In this document: one piece after another, positions 31,421 through 40,681 of the stretch
Layout: every line of letters begins with the position of its first letter
Position numbering within the stretch: the stretch's first letter is position 1
Source of the DNA: a bacterium
GTDB lineage: Bacteria; Verrucomicrobiota; Kiritimatiellia; UBA8416
Reading direction: 5' to 3'
DNA length: 44,109 nt
NCBI GenBank assembly: GCA_020048935.1
Contig: JAIFLS010000146.1
Location: 1-44,109 of the forward strand
Translations under genes and position numbers: made by a program
The notes under the pieces: generated by a model
Databases searched by the model: none
The model's input: the letters and a program-made list of their open reading frames with translations, nothing else
What the model was told of the DNA's origin: nothing

Positions 31421-32959
31421 ATGAATATAAATTTCAACTTGTCCGGTAATGTCTCCCAGCAGCAGCAGCTTAATCTGGCACCACAACTGCTGCAATGGCT
31501 GCGCCTTCTTCAGGTGCCGGCGCAGCATCTGGAACAGATGGTTCGAAGTGAGATTGAAACCAATCCCGCGCTGGAAGTTGATGAGAGTGCCCCCGCCGCA
31601 CCGGATGACGCCGACCTTTGCGCCGAGCCGTCCGCGGATGTGCGTGACGCGGATTCCGAGCGTGAAGGCAGGGAATTGGAGGAGCGTTTTGAGATCCTTG
31701 CTGAAATCGATTCGCAATGGGCGGATGAAAACCGCAATATGGCGGGCGAGGACATCGGTCGCACGCAGGATCGGATCGACTATCAGTTGCAGTCACTGGC
31801 GTCTGCCTCTTCCCTCCAGGAACATCTTCTTCGTCAGTTGGCGGTGATGAATCGGCCGGATGTCCTAAAGGTCAATGCGGGATTAATTGTTGGAATGCTG
31901 GATGAGCGCGGCTATCTGGACGTCTCGCTGGATGAATTGGCTGAAGAGCTCGCGATTGCGGTTGAGATGGTGGAGGATTCCCTCGCGGTGGTTCAGGAAT
32001 GTGATCCGATTGGCGTTGGTGCCCGTGACTTGCGTGAATGTCTCCTCTTGCAGCTATCGCCGACGGACGACGCCCATGTGGTAGCCCGGAGGATCGTATC
32101 TCGCTATATCGAGGCGCTGGCGCGTGGGCAGCTTGATGGCATCGCCCGTCAGTTGGGGGTGTCTTTGGCCGAGGTTGAGTCAGCAGTAAAGCTGATCCGC
32201 ACGCTTAACCCGACTCCCGGCAAGACGTTTGAAGAGCAGAAGATGGTTACGCAGACGGTGACTCCCGATATTGCCATCCGGCGCAACGCGGAGGGGGGCT
32301 TTGATATTGAATTGGTTGAACAGTCGCTGCCGCGACTGCGCATCAGCCCTTATTGCCGACGCATGATCGAGCAGGGCGGCTTGTCAAAAACGGATTTGGC
32401 CTATATTCGTTCCCGTATCCGTGCCGCCTCTTTCCTGATAGAGGGACTTGAAAAACGCGGGTCGACATTGCGGCGCATTGCAGAGGAGATTATCCGCGGC
32501 CAGCACCGCTTCCTGCGGGGGGAGGAAAGCGAGATCCGGCCCCTGACCATGGCCAAGGTGGCGAGCTTTATCGGGGTGCATGACACCACCGTCAGCCGTG
32601 CCCTGGCTGACAAGTATGTCGCCACGCCGGTTGGCGTGTTGCCCATGAAAGCGTTTTTCTGCACCGGATATCGGTGCGATGATGGCAGTGCCATGACCCC
32701 GGAAATGGTGCGGCGACGCATCGGGCAGATGATTCTCGATGAAGAACCCGGAAAACCGATCAAGGACGAATGTATTGCTGCGCAGTTGCGTGAAAGTGGT
32801 GTTGCGGTAGCCCGTCGTACGGTTGCCAAATATAGAGGGGAATTGGGGTTGCCCTCTTCAAAGGAACGTGCGCAGGCACGCCGCCAGGGCCTACGGGTTA
32901 TCCATGGCTCCGGCAAGCCTCCTGCAGGCATGGAACCGGTGGCGGTGGCTTTTGGATAA
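31421..32959 (+). CDS. rpoN: RNA polymerase sigma-54 factor RpoN
   Basis: 512 aa from the ATG at 31421; the track uses a TTG at 31409 with no ribosome site, while GGCGGGAA precedes the ATG. Region I is Gln/Leu rich (NVSQQQQLNLAPQLLQWLRL). The acidic region II follows (DDADLCAEPSADVRDADSER). The core-binding part leads to a helix-turn-helix (VASFIGVHDTTVSRALADKY) and the RpoN box (ARRTVAKYRGELGLPSSKER), both intact. It recognises the -24/-12 promoters found before flgB, flgF, fliW and others, and its own. First gene of the operon with pseF, pseG and pseI. Confidence 0.97.
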   Translation: MNINFNLSGNVSQQQQLNLAPQLLQWLRLLQVPAQHLEQMVRSEIETNPALEVDESAPAAPDDADLCAEPSADVRDADSEREGRELEERFEILAEIDSQWADENRNMAGEDIGRTQDRIDYQLQSLASASSLQEHLLRQLAVMNRPDVLKVNAGLIVGMLDERGYLDVSLDELAEELAIAVEMVEDSLAVVQECDPIGVGARDLRECLLLQLSPTDDAHVVARRIVSRYIEALARGQLDGIARQLGVSLAEVESAVKLIRTLNPTPGKTFEEQKMVTQTVTPDIAIRRNAEGGFDIELVEQSLPRLRISPYCRRMIEQGGLSKTDLAYIRSRIRAASFLIEGLEKRGSTLRRIAEEIIRGQHRFLRGEESEIRPLTMAKVASFIGVHDTTVSRALADKYVATPVGVLPMKAFFCTGYRCDDGSAMTPEMVRRRIGQMILDEEPGKPIKDECIAAQLRESGVAVARRTVAKYRGELGLPSSKERAQARRQGLRVIHGSGKPPAGMEPVAVAFG

Positions 32960-32981
32960 GCATTTGGAGAACGCTGGCGTG

Positions 32982-33698
32982 ATGAACGTAGCCATTATAC
33001 CGGCACGCGGTGGCAGCGAACGGATTCCTCTCAAGAACATCCGGGATTTCTGCGGGAAACCGATGCTGGCCTGGTCGATAGAATCGGCGCTGCAAAGCCG
33101 TTGTTTCGCACGCGTTATCGTTTCAACCGATAACGAGGAAATTGCCGATGTGGCCAGGCATTATGGTGCTGAAGTCCCGTTTCTGCGGCCGCGTTTGCTG
33201 TCCGATGCACACACGGGATTAGAGGCCGTTCTCTGGCACGGGGTTGAATGGCTGGATGCGGCAGGAATGGATCTGAACTATGTCTGCTGTGTTTTTGCAA
33301 CCGCGCCATTCGTGACATCCGCGGCGCTACGGGACGGCTTGGCTGCACTTGAGCGGGCACCGCTCCGCCAGTTCTCACTTTCCGTGACCAGCTATCCGTT
33401 CCCGGTTCAGCGCGCCGTCCGGATGACCGCCGATGGTGGCGTCCAACCTTTATATCCTGAATTCATGAAAACCCGGTCGCAGGATTTGGAAGGTGCGTTT
33501 CACGAGGCCGGTCAATTTTTCTGGGCACGACCCGAGGCGTTACGCCAGCGGCTCCCGGTCTATGCGCCGGGCGCGTCGGTTCCGGTTGTGATTCCGCGTT
33601 GGCGGGTCCAGGATATTGACACAATGGAAGACTGGGCGCAGGCGGAACTCCTATTCCGCGCATTAAGGACGGTGTCGGATAATGCGAATTGCATTTAG
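32982..33698 (+). CDS. pseF: Pseudaminic acid cytidylyltransferase PseF
   Basis: 238 aa from the ATG at 32982 (MNVAIIPARGGSERIPLKNI); the track start at 32823 overlaps the rpoN end. It activates pseudaminic acid with CTP to give CMP-Pse in the cytoplasm. The nucleotide-binding ARGGSERIPLKNI, the VIVSTDNEEIADVARHYGAE stretch and the DIDTMEDWAQAELL end are those of the CMP-nonulosonate synthetases. PseF is preferred over NeuA or LegF because PseG and PseI follow. It overlaps pseG by 17 nt. Confidence 0.9.
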   Translation: MNVAIIPARGGSERIPLKNIRDFCGKPMLAWSIESALQSRCFARVIVSTDNEEIADVARHYGAEVPFLRPRLLSDAHTGLEAVLWHGVEWLDAAGMDLNYVCCVFATAPFVTSAALRDGLAALERAPLRQFSLSVTSYPFPVQRAVRMTADGGVQPLYPEFMKTRSQDLEGAFHEAGQFFWARPEALRQRLPVYAPGASVPVVIPRWRVQDIDTMEDWAQAELLFRALRTVSDNANCI

Positions 33699-34758
33699 AA
33701 CCGATGCTTCTGTCAAGATCGGGGTCGGGCATGTAGTCCGGTGCCTGAATCTGGCTCGGGCATTGCGAGCGCAAGGGGAGCAGGTTTCATTCCTGTGCCG
33801 GGAGACCGAGGGGCATGCCGGACCGCTGATTGCCGAAAACGGCTTTCCGGTACATCTGCTTGCGGTCACGGACCGCGACGGGATACATCATCCGCATGGG
33901 CAGGGTGCCTGGGGGCGGCGCGAGGCGTTGATGGATGTCGATGCGTGCTGCTTGCATTTGAAAGATCAACTGGACTGGTTGGTCGTTGACCATTATGGAT
34001 TAGACGCCTGCTGGGAAACGGCAATACGAGCCAAGGCGGCGCGGGTCATGGTCATTGATGATCTTGCCGACCGCCCGCATGATTGCGAGCTGTTGCTTGA
34101 TCAGAATCTCCTGCCGTCACTTGAAACACGCTACCTCCAGCGGGTGCCCGCGCACTGTCGTTGCCTTTTGGGTCCCGGTTATGCATTGCTCGATGACGAC
34201 TTCGGCAGGTTGGCCTGCCAGGCAGGCGTACGTCACCATGTGCAGCGCCTGCTTGTCTTCTTCGGTGGAGGAGATGAAGGCAACCTGACCGCCCGTGCAT
34301 GGCGTGAATTGGATGAACTCGGGCTTGAAGGCGATGTTGTCGTCGGTAGAGCAAATCCTCATCTGCCCGAGGTGGAGTCGCTTTGCAAGAAAAATGCGTC
34401 TCGCTGGACGCTGCATGTTCAGACAAGACACATGGCTGAATTGATGCTGGACGCCGATCTGCTGATTGGTGCAGGCGGAACCACGCACTGGGAGCGCTGC
34501 CTGCTTGGCTTGCCCGCCATAACGGTTACGGTGGCCGCCAATCAGGTGCAGGTAACCGAGATGCTTGCCGCCGCGGAAACCTGTTTTTATGCTGGACCTT
34601 CAGAATTGCTCAAGGACGGCGATATTCGTCAAGTGGTTCTGCGGTTGATCGCAGATCCGTGCCAACTGGAAAAAATGAGTCGTGCGGCGTGCACAATCGT
34701 TCCTGATGGCAATGGAAAAATCAAAGTGGCAGCCGCCATGGGGGTGGTATCCGGTTGA
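33682..34758 (+). CDS. pseG: UDP-2,4-diacetamido-trideoxy-altropyranose hydrolase PseG
   Basis: 358 aa. PseG removes UDP from the bacillosamine-like precursor, giving the free sugar used by PseI. The N-terminus has RTDASVKIGVGHVVRCLNLA, with GHVxRC typical of this GT-B fold hydrolase, and the C-terminal half has ADLLIGAGGTTHWERCLLGL PAITV. WLVVDHYGLDACWETAIRA and VMVIDDLADRPHDCELLLDQ NL are further PseG stretches. The start overlaps pseF; the next gene begins 42 nt later. Cytoplasmic. Confidence 0.92.
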   Translation: MRIAFRTDASVKIGVGHVVRCLNLARALRAQGEQVSFLCRETEGHAGPLIAENGFPVHLLAVTDRDGIHHPHGQGAWGRREALMDVDACCLHLKDQLDWLVVDHYGLDACWETAIRAKAARVMVIDDLADRPHDCELLLDQNLLPSLETRYLQRVPAHCRCLLGPGYALLDDDFGRLACQAGVRHHVQRLLVFFGGGDEGNLTARAWRELDELGLEGDVVVGRANPHLPEVESLCKKNASRWTLHVQTRHMAELMLDADLLIGAGGTTHWERCLLGLPAITVTVAANQVQVTEMLAAAETCFYAGPSELLKDGDIRQVVLRLIADPCQLEKMSRAACTIVPDGNGKIKVAAAMGVVSG

Positions 34759-34799
34759 GGCGCGAGCCCCGCTGCTGGGGTCAAAATGAATGGGAAAAT

Positions 34800-35855
34800 A
34801 TGAACGATATCCGCATTGGTCAGCACGGTGTCGGGGCCAGTCATGCCCCTTTTATTATTGCCGAGATGTCAGGCAATCATGGCCAGAGGCTCGATCTGGC
34901 CCTGCGGTTGGTGGATGCCGCCGCCGAAGCGGGTGCCCACGCGCTGAAATTACAGACGTATACCGCCGACACGATGACACTGGATCTGAAGGATGGCGAT
35001 TTCTTTATTAACGATCCAAATAGCCTTTGGAATGGGAACTCGCTTTACGAGCTCTACCAGAAGGCGTCAACCCCCTGGGAATGGCACAAGCCGATATTTG
35101 ACAGGGCGCGTCAGCGAGGCCTGGTTCCTTTCAGTACGCCGTTTGATTCCACCGCGGTGAATTTGCTCGAATCGCTGGATGTGCCCTGCTACAAGATTGC
35201 ATCGTTCGAGAATGGTGACCTGCCTTTGATCCGGCGTGTGGCGGCGACCGGTAAACCGCTGATCATGTCCACGGGCACCGCGACCCTCGAAGAGTTGACC
35301 GAGGCCGTCGAGGCGGCGAGGGGGGCCGGCTGTAAAGATCTGATTCTGCTTAAGTGCACGAGCCGGTATCCATCGGTGGCCTCCGATCTCAATCTGGCGA
35401 CGCTTTCATTTCTGGCCAAGCAGTTTGATTGTCTCGTCGGTGTATCCGATCATACCTTGGGAACGCTCGTCCCTGTGGCCGCCGTGGCTCTCGGTGCCTG
35501 CGTGGTGGAGAAGCATTTCACGATGGACCGTGAAGAGGGCACGATTGACGCCGCGTTTTCGTTGGAACCCGACGAGCTGAAGCGGTTGGTTCATGAAACC
35601 GAATTGGCGTGGCAGGCGGTGGGACGAGTGTGCTGTGAACCCCTTGAAGGCGAACAGGCATCGCGTCGTCACCGCCGCAGTTTATATGTGGTCAAGGACA
35701 TTCCCGCCGGTGAGCGGTTAACGCCGCAGAATATCCGGGCGATCCGTCCAAATGCCGGGCTGCCGCCGAAATATTACGACCAGGTCATGGGTTCGGTTGC
35801 CACCCGTGATTTGCCCCGCGGCACCCCATTGTCCAAGGATATGGTTTCCAAATGA
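34800..35855 (+). CDS. pseI: Pseudaminic acid synthase PseI
   Basis: 351 aa from the ATG at 34800 (MNDIRIGQHGVGASHAPFII); the TTG at 34755 in the track is less likely. PseI condenses phosphoenolpyruvate with the 6-deoxy sugar from PseG. The TIM-barrel part has AEMSGNHGQRLDLALRLVDA and the metal/substrate motifs KLQTYTADTMT and VVEKHFTMDREEGTIDAAFS. The C-terminal SAF (antifreeze-like) domain is RSLYVVKDIPAGERLTPQNI to GTPLSKDMV. AAFSLEP fits PseI better than NeuB. Overlaps the next gene by four bases. Confidence 0.92.
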   Translation: MNDIRIGQHGVGASHAPFIIAEMSGNHGQRLDLALRLVDAAAEAGAHALKLQTYTADTMTLDLKDGDFFINDPNSLWNGNSLYELYQKASTPWEWHKPIFDRARQRGLVPFSTPFDSTAVNLLESLDVPCYKIASFENGDLPLIRRVAATGKPLIMSTGTATLEELTEAVEAARGAGCKDLILLKCTSRYPSVASDLNLATLSFLAKQFDCLVGVSDHTLGTLVPVAAVALGACVVEKHFTMDREEGTIDAAFSLEPDELKRLVHETELAWQAVGRVCCEPLEGEQASRRHRRSLYVVKDIPAGERLTPQNIRAIRPNAGLPPKYYDQVMGSVATRDLPRGTPLSKDMVSK

Positions 35856-36856
35856 ATGTAGAACCTCAAAATCCGGATGGCGCGGGTCTCGCGTTGAAAG
35901 GCAGGATTGCTGCGGGCCACTGGTTGCTGACCAGTGCCGGTGCCAAAGTCGATCTAACCCGTCGGATGCGCTGTGCTTTGAATGCAACAGGCTGTCGTCT
36001 ATATGTGGCCGATAGCTCATTATTATCTGCTGCATTCGCCTTTGCGGATGGACATTTTCTGTTGCCTGCTTTGGAAGACGAGTGTTTCATCCCTGAATTG
36101 ATCGCTGCCTGTATCCAGAGGCAAATCAATGTGCTTTTGCCAAGTCGAGATGCGGAGTTGCTCTTTTTTGCGCGGCACCGGGCGGTGTTCGAGGCCTCTG
36201 GCATCCGTCCGCTGGTATCGGCGCTGGACAGCATAGAACTCTGCCGTGACAAAATCCGCTTTCACGCGCATTGCCTGCAAAACGGAGTGCCGGTGCTGCC
36301 ACGCATTGAATGTCCCTGCGCGGCCGGTTTCCCCTGCTTTGTGCGTCCGCGCGTGGGTGCGGCCAGCGCCGGTGCGGGGCGTATCCAAAGTTTGGCGCAC
36401 ATGCACGCCTTGTATGGGGAACCGCCGTGGGAGGATTTGCTTGTGCAGTCATGTTGCCGTGATGACGAATTCAGCATAGATGCCCTTTTTGGCCCCGATG
36501 GAGAGGTTGTCCAGTGGATTGCCCGGCAACGCATTCGAGTCAAGGCAGGCGAGTCGGTGGTCAGTCGAACGGTTCGGCTGCCTGCGTTTGAGCCCGTGAT
36601 CAACACGCTCGCGTCCTCCATGCGGCTTTTCGGTCCGATTACCCTGCAGGCCTTTTTCTCGCCCGAAAATGGTGTCCATCTAATCGAGATCAATCCGCGT
36701 TTCGGTGGTGCTTGCGCGCTTGGAAACGAGGCTGGATTGGAAGCGCCTGAGCGTCTTGTTGCATTCGTCCAGGGGGATATGGAAAACTTTTATCGCCTGC
36801 GCTCCTTACGCTATGATTTAACCCTGTTGCGGTACAGTCAGGATCTCTTCATCTAA
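35852..36856 (+). CDS. ATP-grasp family protein of the pse operon
   Basis: 334 aa, start overlapping the pseI stop (ATGA). Carbamoyl-phosphate-synthase-like ATP-grasp fold: ASGIRPLVSALDSIELCRDK precedes the domain, PCFVRPRVGAASAGAG is the flexible lysine-type loop, though the lysine is Arg here, and VHLIEINPRFGGACALGNEA is the metal-binding C-terminal motif. Such enzymes ligate a carboxylate to an amine or thiol with ATP. In flagellin-sugar clusters they are thought to add or alter groups on the nonulosonic acid; the actual substrate is unknown. Confidence 0.85.
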   Translation: MNVEPQNPDGAGLALKGRIAAGHWLLTSAGAKVDLTRRMRCALNATGCRLYVADSSLLSAAFAFADGHFLLPALEDECFIPELIAACIQRQINVLLPSRDAELLFFARHRAVFEASGIRPLVSALDSIELCRDKIRFHAHCLQNGVPVLPRIECPCAAGFPCFVRPRVGAASAGAGRIQSLAHMHALYGEPPWEDLLVQSCCRDDEFSIDALFGPDGEVVQWIARQRIRVKAGESVVSRTVRLPAFEPVINTLASSMRLFGPITLQAFFSPENGVHLIEINPRFGGACALGNEAGLEAPERLVAFVQGDMENFYRLRSLRYDLTLLRYSQDLFI

Positions 36857-36859
36857 GTT

Positions 36860-37519
36860 ATGCGCCTTGATGCCTATCGATTATTCCTGGTGGATATGGA
36901 TGATACGCTTTTCGAAGAGCGTGCATTTGTATTGAGCGGCCTGCGTGCGGTGGCGGATTTTGTTGAGCAATGGGGGCTTTGCCCGGCAACCGCCTGCCGA
37001 TTTCTGCTGGAGCGGTTCGAACGGTGTGGCAGGGACCGGATCTTCAATCATCTGCTTGCCCACTTTAATACGGAGGAGAGCCAGAGTCGCATCGCGCAAC
37101 TGGTTTCGGTCTATCGCTGCCATCGCCCTGATATCCGGCTCTATCCAGGGGCTGAACAGGTGCTGGAGCTCCTTCGTGCCCGGGGGCGGGTGGTTGTGGT
37201 GACCGACGGGCTGGCTGAGGTGCAGGAACGGAAGTTCAAGGCGTTAGGACTTGAGTCGATGGTGGACCAAGTCGTGTATTGTCATGCCGCCGGATTCCCG
37301 AAACCGGACGCCCGCGCACTCGCTGGGATTGTTTGCAAAGGAACCGCTGAGGCCGTCCTGATTGGGGATCGTCCCGATCACGATCTGGCGATGGCCGCCA
37401 ACCTCGGCATCGATTCCGTCAGGGTGCGCACCGGCCGTTTTGCCCGGATTGATAATACGCCTTGGGTGCCGATTGCCGATCTGGCTTCGATGATGAAGCT
37501 AAACGAAATCCTGCTCTGA
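36860..37519 (+). CDS. HAD-superfamily phosphatase (pse operon copy)
   Basis: 219 aa. Full HAD motif set: LFLVDMDDTLFEERAF (motif I with nucleophile and acid Asp), VVVVTDGLAEVQERKF (motif II), Lys in FPKPDARAL (motif III), VLIGDRPDHDLAMAANLGID (motif IV). It starts three bases after the ATP-grasp stop, last gene of the rpoN-pse operon. Its 3' end overlaps the opposing hybrid kinase by 21 nt. Close paralogue of the gene at 40,682. A sugar-phosphate phosphatase is likely. Confidence 0.9.
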   Translation: MRLDAYRLFLVDMDDTLFEERAFVLSGLRAVADFVEQWGLCPATACRFLLERFERCGRDRIFNHLLAHFNTEESQSRIAQLVSVYRCHRPDIRLYPGAEQVLELLRARGRVVVVTDGLAEVQERKFKALGLESMVDQVVYCHAAGFPKPDARALAGIVCKGTAEAVLIGDRPDHDLAMAANLGIDSVRVRTGRFARIDNTPWVPIADLASMMKLNEILL

Positions 37520-39505
37520 ATCGGCTTGCTCGGCCTGGCTTTGATTCCTGCGCATGACGCCGTTGATCTTGGCAATCAGATCCTTAGTGACGAAAGGTTT
37601 CTGGATAAAGTCAACGCCTTCGTCGAGTACCCCGTGCTGGCTGATCACATCTGCGGTATAGCCGGACATGAACAGGCAGCGTGTCTCGGGGTGGAGCGTC
37701 TGTATATAGCCAAATAGGGTTCGCCCATTCATGTCGGGCATGATGACATCGGTCACGAGCAGATCAATGTTCTCTTTGCAGTCGCGGGCAAGCTCAATGG
37801 CCTTATTGGGGTTATTGGCGGGCATTACCTGGTAGCCGATTCGGTTTAACATGCCTCCGATCATTTCAAGCAGGGCTCTGTTGTCCTCGACGAGCAGTAT
37901 GCGCTCGTGGCAACTGTTATGTTGAACATCCGTGAGGTTCTGCTGCGCCGGGCTGGGAGGCTGTTTCCTGAAGAGGGGTAGATAAATCTCGAATTCAGTT
38001 CCTGTGCCAAGTTTGCTTTTTACCGCGATAAAACCATGGTTCTGCCTCACGATACCGTATACGGTTGCAAGTCCAAGCCCAGTCCCTTTGTCAATGGGTT
38101 TGGTCGTAAAGAACGGTTCGAAAATATTAGACATGGTCTCTGCATCCATGCCGCAGCCATCATCATTCACCGCCAGGAGGGCATACTCGCCAGGGATGAA
38201 ATCGACATGCTCCAGGCACTGTTCGGCATCCAGGGTTTTTACTGCCGTCTTGATCGTTATGGATCCCGTATCGGCTATCGCGTCTCTAGCGTTAACGCAG
38301 AGATTCGCGAGAATCTGGTCGATTTGAGAAGGATCCATGCGTACGCTGCCCACATTATTACCAGGCGCCCAAGTCAAGTTAATCCCTTCGCCAACCAGGC
38401 GGCTGAGCATTTTCAGAATACTCTCGACGGCCTGATTCAGGTCAAGCACCACGGGAATGGCGTTTTGTTTGCGGGCAAATGCCAGCAACTGGCGGGTCAA
38501 GTCCGCGGAACGCTGGGCGGCCGTGCGGATCTCGTTCAGGCTTTCGATAATCGGATCCTGTCCAGTCGTCTGGCTGATCAACAGTTCGGTATGGCCGAAG
38601 ATGACACCAAGCATATTGTTGAAATCGTGTGCAACACCACCCGCCAGGCGTCCCACAGCCTCCATTCTCTGCGCCTGGGTCAACTGGGTCTGCAGTCTTT
38701 CGCGTTCAAATTCTGCCTGTTGGCGAGACGTCATATCAATATCAATGCGGAAAAGTTCCGGTTCCCGGTTGGCGTTGCGAACAACGGCATGGCTCGATAA
38801 AACGGTGACGATGCTGCCGTCTTTCCGGACCATATTCAGTTCGCATGTGGGGATCGCCCCTCCGGTATCAATCATTTTCCGGATGGACTCCGCAACTTCC
38901 TCCCGCATGGCTTCGGGGGTGATCAAGTCGAGCACGTTGCGGCCAATCGCCTCGTCCGCAGCGTAGCCATAAAGCTTCGCCGCGGCCCTGTTCCAGTACT
39001 GGATAATGCCGTCGGCGTTGTAACCCTGGACGGCTACGGCCGGTACATCCTGGAACAGGCTTCGAAAGCGCTTTTCACTTTCCTTGAGCGCATTTTCGGC
39101 GGAGCGCAACAACCGTTCGGATTCAATGGCGCGCAGGGTCCGTTCGATGACGCCAGGCAATATATGGGTCAGGTTGTTATCCTTGACCAGATAATCGGCG
39201 GCACCGAATTTCATCATTTCAACAGCCAGACGCTCGTCCCCTTGGCCCGTCATCACGACAAACGGAACGCGAATCCCATGTAGCGACAGCGTACTGATCA
39301 CATCTTGGCCGGTCATGTCAGGCAACTGCTGGTCCAGCAGCAGCACATCCACCCGCCCCCCGATGATGCGGTTGATTGCATCGCGTCCGCAGACCACGCC
39401 TTCGGCTTGTAATCCCGTGCTAATCAGCATCTTGATAATAAGGCTGTTTAGCAGCTCGTCATCCTCAACGACCAGAACAGATTTGCGCGTTGTTGTGTCA
39501 GTCAC
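37499..39505 (-). CDS. Hybrid receiver-PAS-histidine kinase-receiver protein
   Basis: About 668 aa from the GTG at 39505, which has GGGAG upstream; an ATG at 39559 without a ribosome site is an alternative. Domains: N-terminal receiver (VLVVEDDELLN; Asp in LLLDQQLPDMTG), PAS (YNADGIIQYWNRAAAKLYGY), HisKA with H-box GGVAHDFNNMLGVIFGHTEL, HATPase (DDGCGMDAE, DKGTGLGLATVYG), C-terminal receiver (ILLVEDNRAL; Asp in LLVTDVIMPDMNG). No membrane segments. The DFNNxLxVI H-box type is typical of environmental hybrid kinases. It is opposed to the pse operon; its link to flagella is unproven. Confidence 0.92.
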   Translation of the reverse strand: MTDTTTRKSVLVVEDDELLNSLIIKMLISTGLQAEGVVCGRDAINRIIGGRVDVLLLDQQLPDMTGQDVISTLSLHGIRVPFVVMTGQGDERLAVEMMKFGAADYLVKDNNLTHILPGVIERTLRAIESERLLRSAENALKESEKRFRSLFQDVPAVAVQGYNADGIIQYWNRAAAKLYGYAADEAIGRNVLDLITPEAMREEVAESIRKMIDTGGAIPTCELNMVRKDGSIVTVLSSHAVVRNANREPELFRIDIDMTSRQQAEFERERLQTQLTQAQRMEAVGRLAGGVAHDFNNMLGVIFGHTELLISQTTGQDPIIESLNEIRTAAQRSADLTRQLLAFARKQNAIPVVLDLNQAVESILKMLSRLVGEGINLTWAPGNNVGSVRMDPSQIDQILANLCVNARDAIADTGSITIKTAVKTLDAEQCLEHVDFIPGEYALLAVNDDGCGMDAETMSNIFEPFFTTKPIDKGTGLGLATVYGIVRQNHGFIAVKSKLGTGTEFEIYLPLFRKQPPSPAQQNLTDVQHNSCHERILLVEDNRALLEMIGGMLNRIGYQVMPANNPNKAIELARDCKENIDLLVTDVIMPDMNGRTLFGYIQTLHPETRCLFMSGYTADVISQHGVLDEGVDFIQKPFVTKDLIAKINGVMRRNQSQAEQADSEQDFV

Positions 39506-39628
39506 CGTTTGAACTCCCGTTTTCGCTACGCTGTGTGTCGGTGAAAATATTGATCGCATTAGGAAATCGCTTTCAGTCTATGGCGACATATCGGTAAAAG
39601 CAAATTCAAACTCGATATTCTGTAGAGC

Positions 39629-40447
39629 TCAACCCACCGCGAAAAATAGCATCCTTTCGGATGAAACGGCGTTAGCGTCGTCACGTGCATAGCCGGTTTG
39701 TGCATCTGTCTCATCCGCTCGCACGCTCTCGCGCTGCGAATCCGACTTTTCCGCCATTGCTTCCATTTCGATTCGGGTTGCGCGGGCGGCAACCGCCATG
39801 TCCTGGGTAGAGGGATCCGCCGGTGCCAGGGCGGCAGCCCGCATCTTTCGCGCTTCCGATATTTTGCCGTCATGATCATTAGAGATGGCCGAAATCTCGA
39901 TATCGGCGGAACCGCCAACCGCGTACTGGCGACCATCCGGCCCTGTCTGGTAATCGTATCTCACGTTGCGTCCGCCGGAAGCGGCATGCGCCTGCTCATG
40001 GGCTCTTACCTCCTGATCGCGTTGGCGGAGATCCTCGACCTGGCGCGATTCCGCGTCGCTTAGCTCGTGCTGCGCGTTTGCCGTTGTTTCTTCGGGTTGA
40101 TCGTCCTCACACGCGTCGGTTTCCTGATGTGCATCGTCCTGCCTGACCGGACGCCGTTCATGTATCTCGCTAGATTCGGATTGTTCCGCTTGCCGTGCCT
40201 GACACATGGAACAATGGCCGCAATAGCAGGAGTCAAGTTCACCTGCGTCTGGCGCGTGCTGCACAGCCGTTGGTAATTCCGATGTAACACGAGTCGAGCG
40301 GGAGCGGGTGAACGAATCCATCACCACAGATTTGACGGCCTGATTCGAAGGTGTTTGGTCGTGCTGGGGGCGGTCAGGATGGTTTTCCGCCACGTACGCG
40401 CCGGGAGGGGCGAGCGACGCGCCTTGCATGAAATGTACGATTTCCAT
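39629..40447 (-). CDS. Putative metalloprotease with HEQAH motif (CJM1_0395/SprA-like family)
   Basis: 272 aa. The core QEVRAHEQAHAASGGRNVRY followed by DYQTGPDGRQYAVGGSADIE is the conserved region of the putative metalloprotease family often seen beside flagellar genes. HEQAH resembles a HExxH zinc site. The C-terminal MAVAARATRIEMEAMAEKSD helix is also part of the family. The N-terminal 130 residues are polar and low complexity, with a cysteine cluster CYCGHCSMCQAR. No signal peptide. Enzyme activity is not established for the family. Confidence 0.75.
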   Translation of the reverse strand: MEIVHFMQGASLAPPGAYVAENHPDRPQHDQTPSNQAVKSVVMDSFTRSRSTRVTSELPTAVQHAPDAGELDSCYCGHCSMCQARQAEQSESSEIHERRPVRQDDAHQETDACEDDQPEETTANAQHELSDAESRQVEDLRQRDQEVRAHEQAHAASGGRNVRYDYQTGPDGRQYAVGGSADIEISAISNDHDGKISEARKMRAAALAPADPSTQDMAVAARATRIEMEAMAEKSDSQRESVRADETDAQTGYARDDANAVSSERMLFFAVG

Positions 40448-40626
40448 TGCACAATCCTGTTGTTCAACGCGGTTGTTGTCTTCCGTTGCCGTTATCTAAT
40501 GAATCTTTAGTGTACTCGGCACAAACAGCAGCAAGCTTAAATGAAATTTATTGGTGCGTGTTGATGCGAAGCCCGGATAACCATCCAGAGTCAGCAATCG
40601 TTGTATTTCAGTGTTTGATTGCTCTG

Positions 40627-40642
40627 GGGCATGGGTCCTGCT
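40627..40642 (+). promoter_or_regulatory. Possible sigma-54 promoter for HAD gene
   Basis: GGGCATGGGTCCTGCT: correct 10-nt doublet spacing and CTGCT as in the fliD and flgF sites, but the first base of the -24 box is G. Expected start about 40653, 29 nt before the ATG. The remainder of 40,448-40,681 shows nothing clear. Confidence 0.4.
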
Positions 40643-40681
40643 AGCACCCAATCTATTTGATACACTCGGAGTTAAACGATC

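Noticed and set aside
32982-35855. NeuA/NeuB (sialic acid) or legionaminic acid pathway
   Set aside because: PseG between the two enzymes and the AAFSLEP motif of the synthase favour pseudaminic acid.
38036-38800. 254-aa plus-strand ORF
   Set aside because: Antisense shadow of the hybrid kinase.
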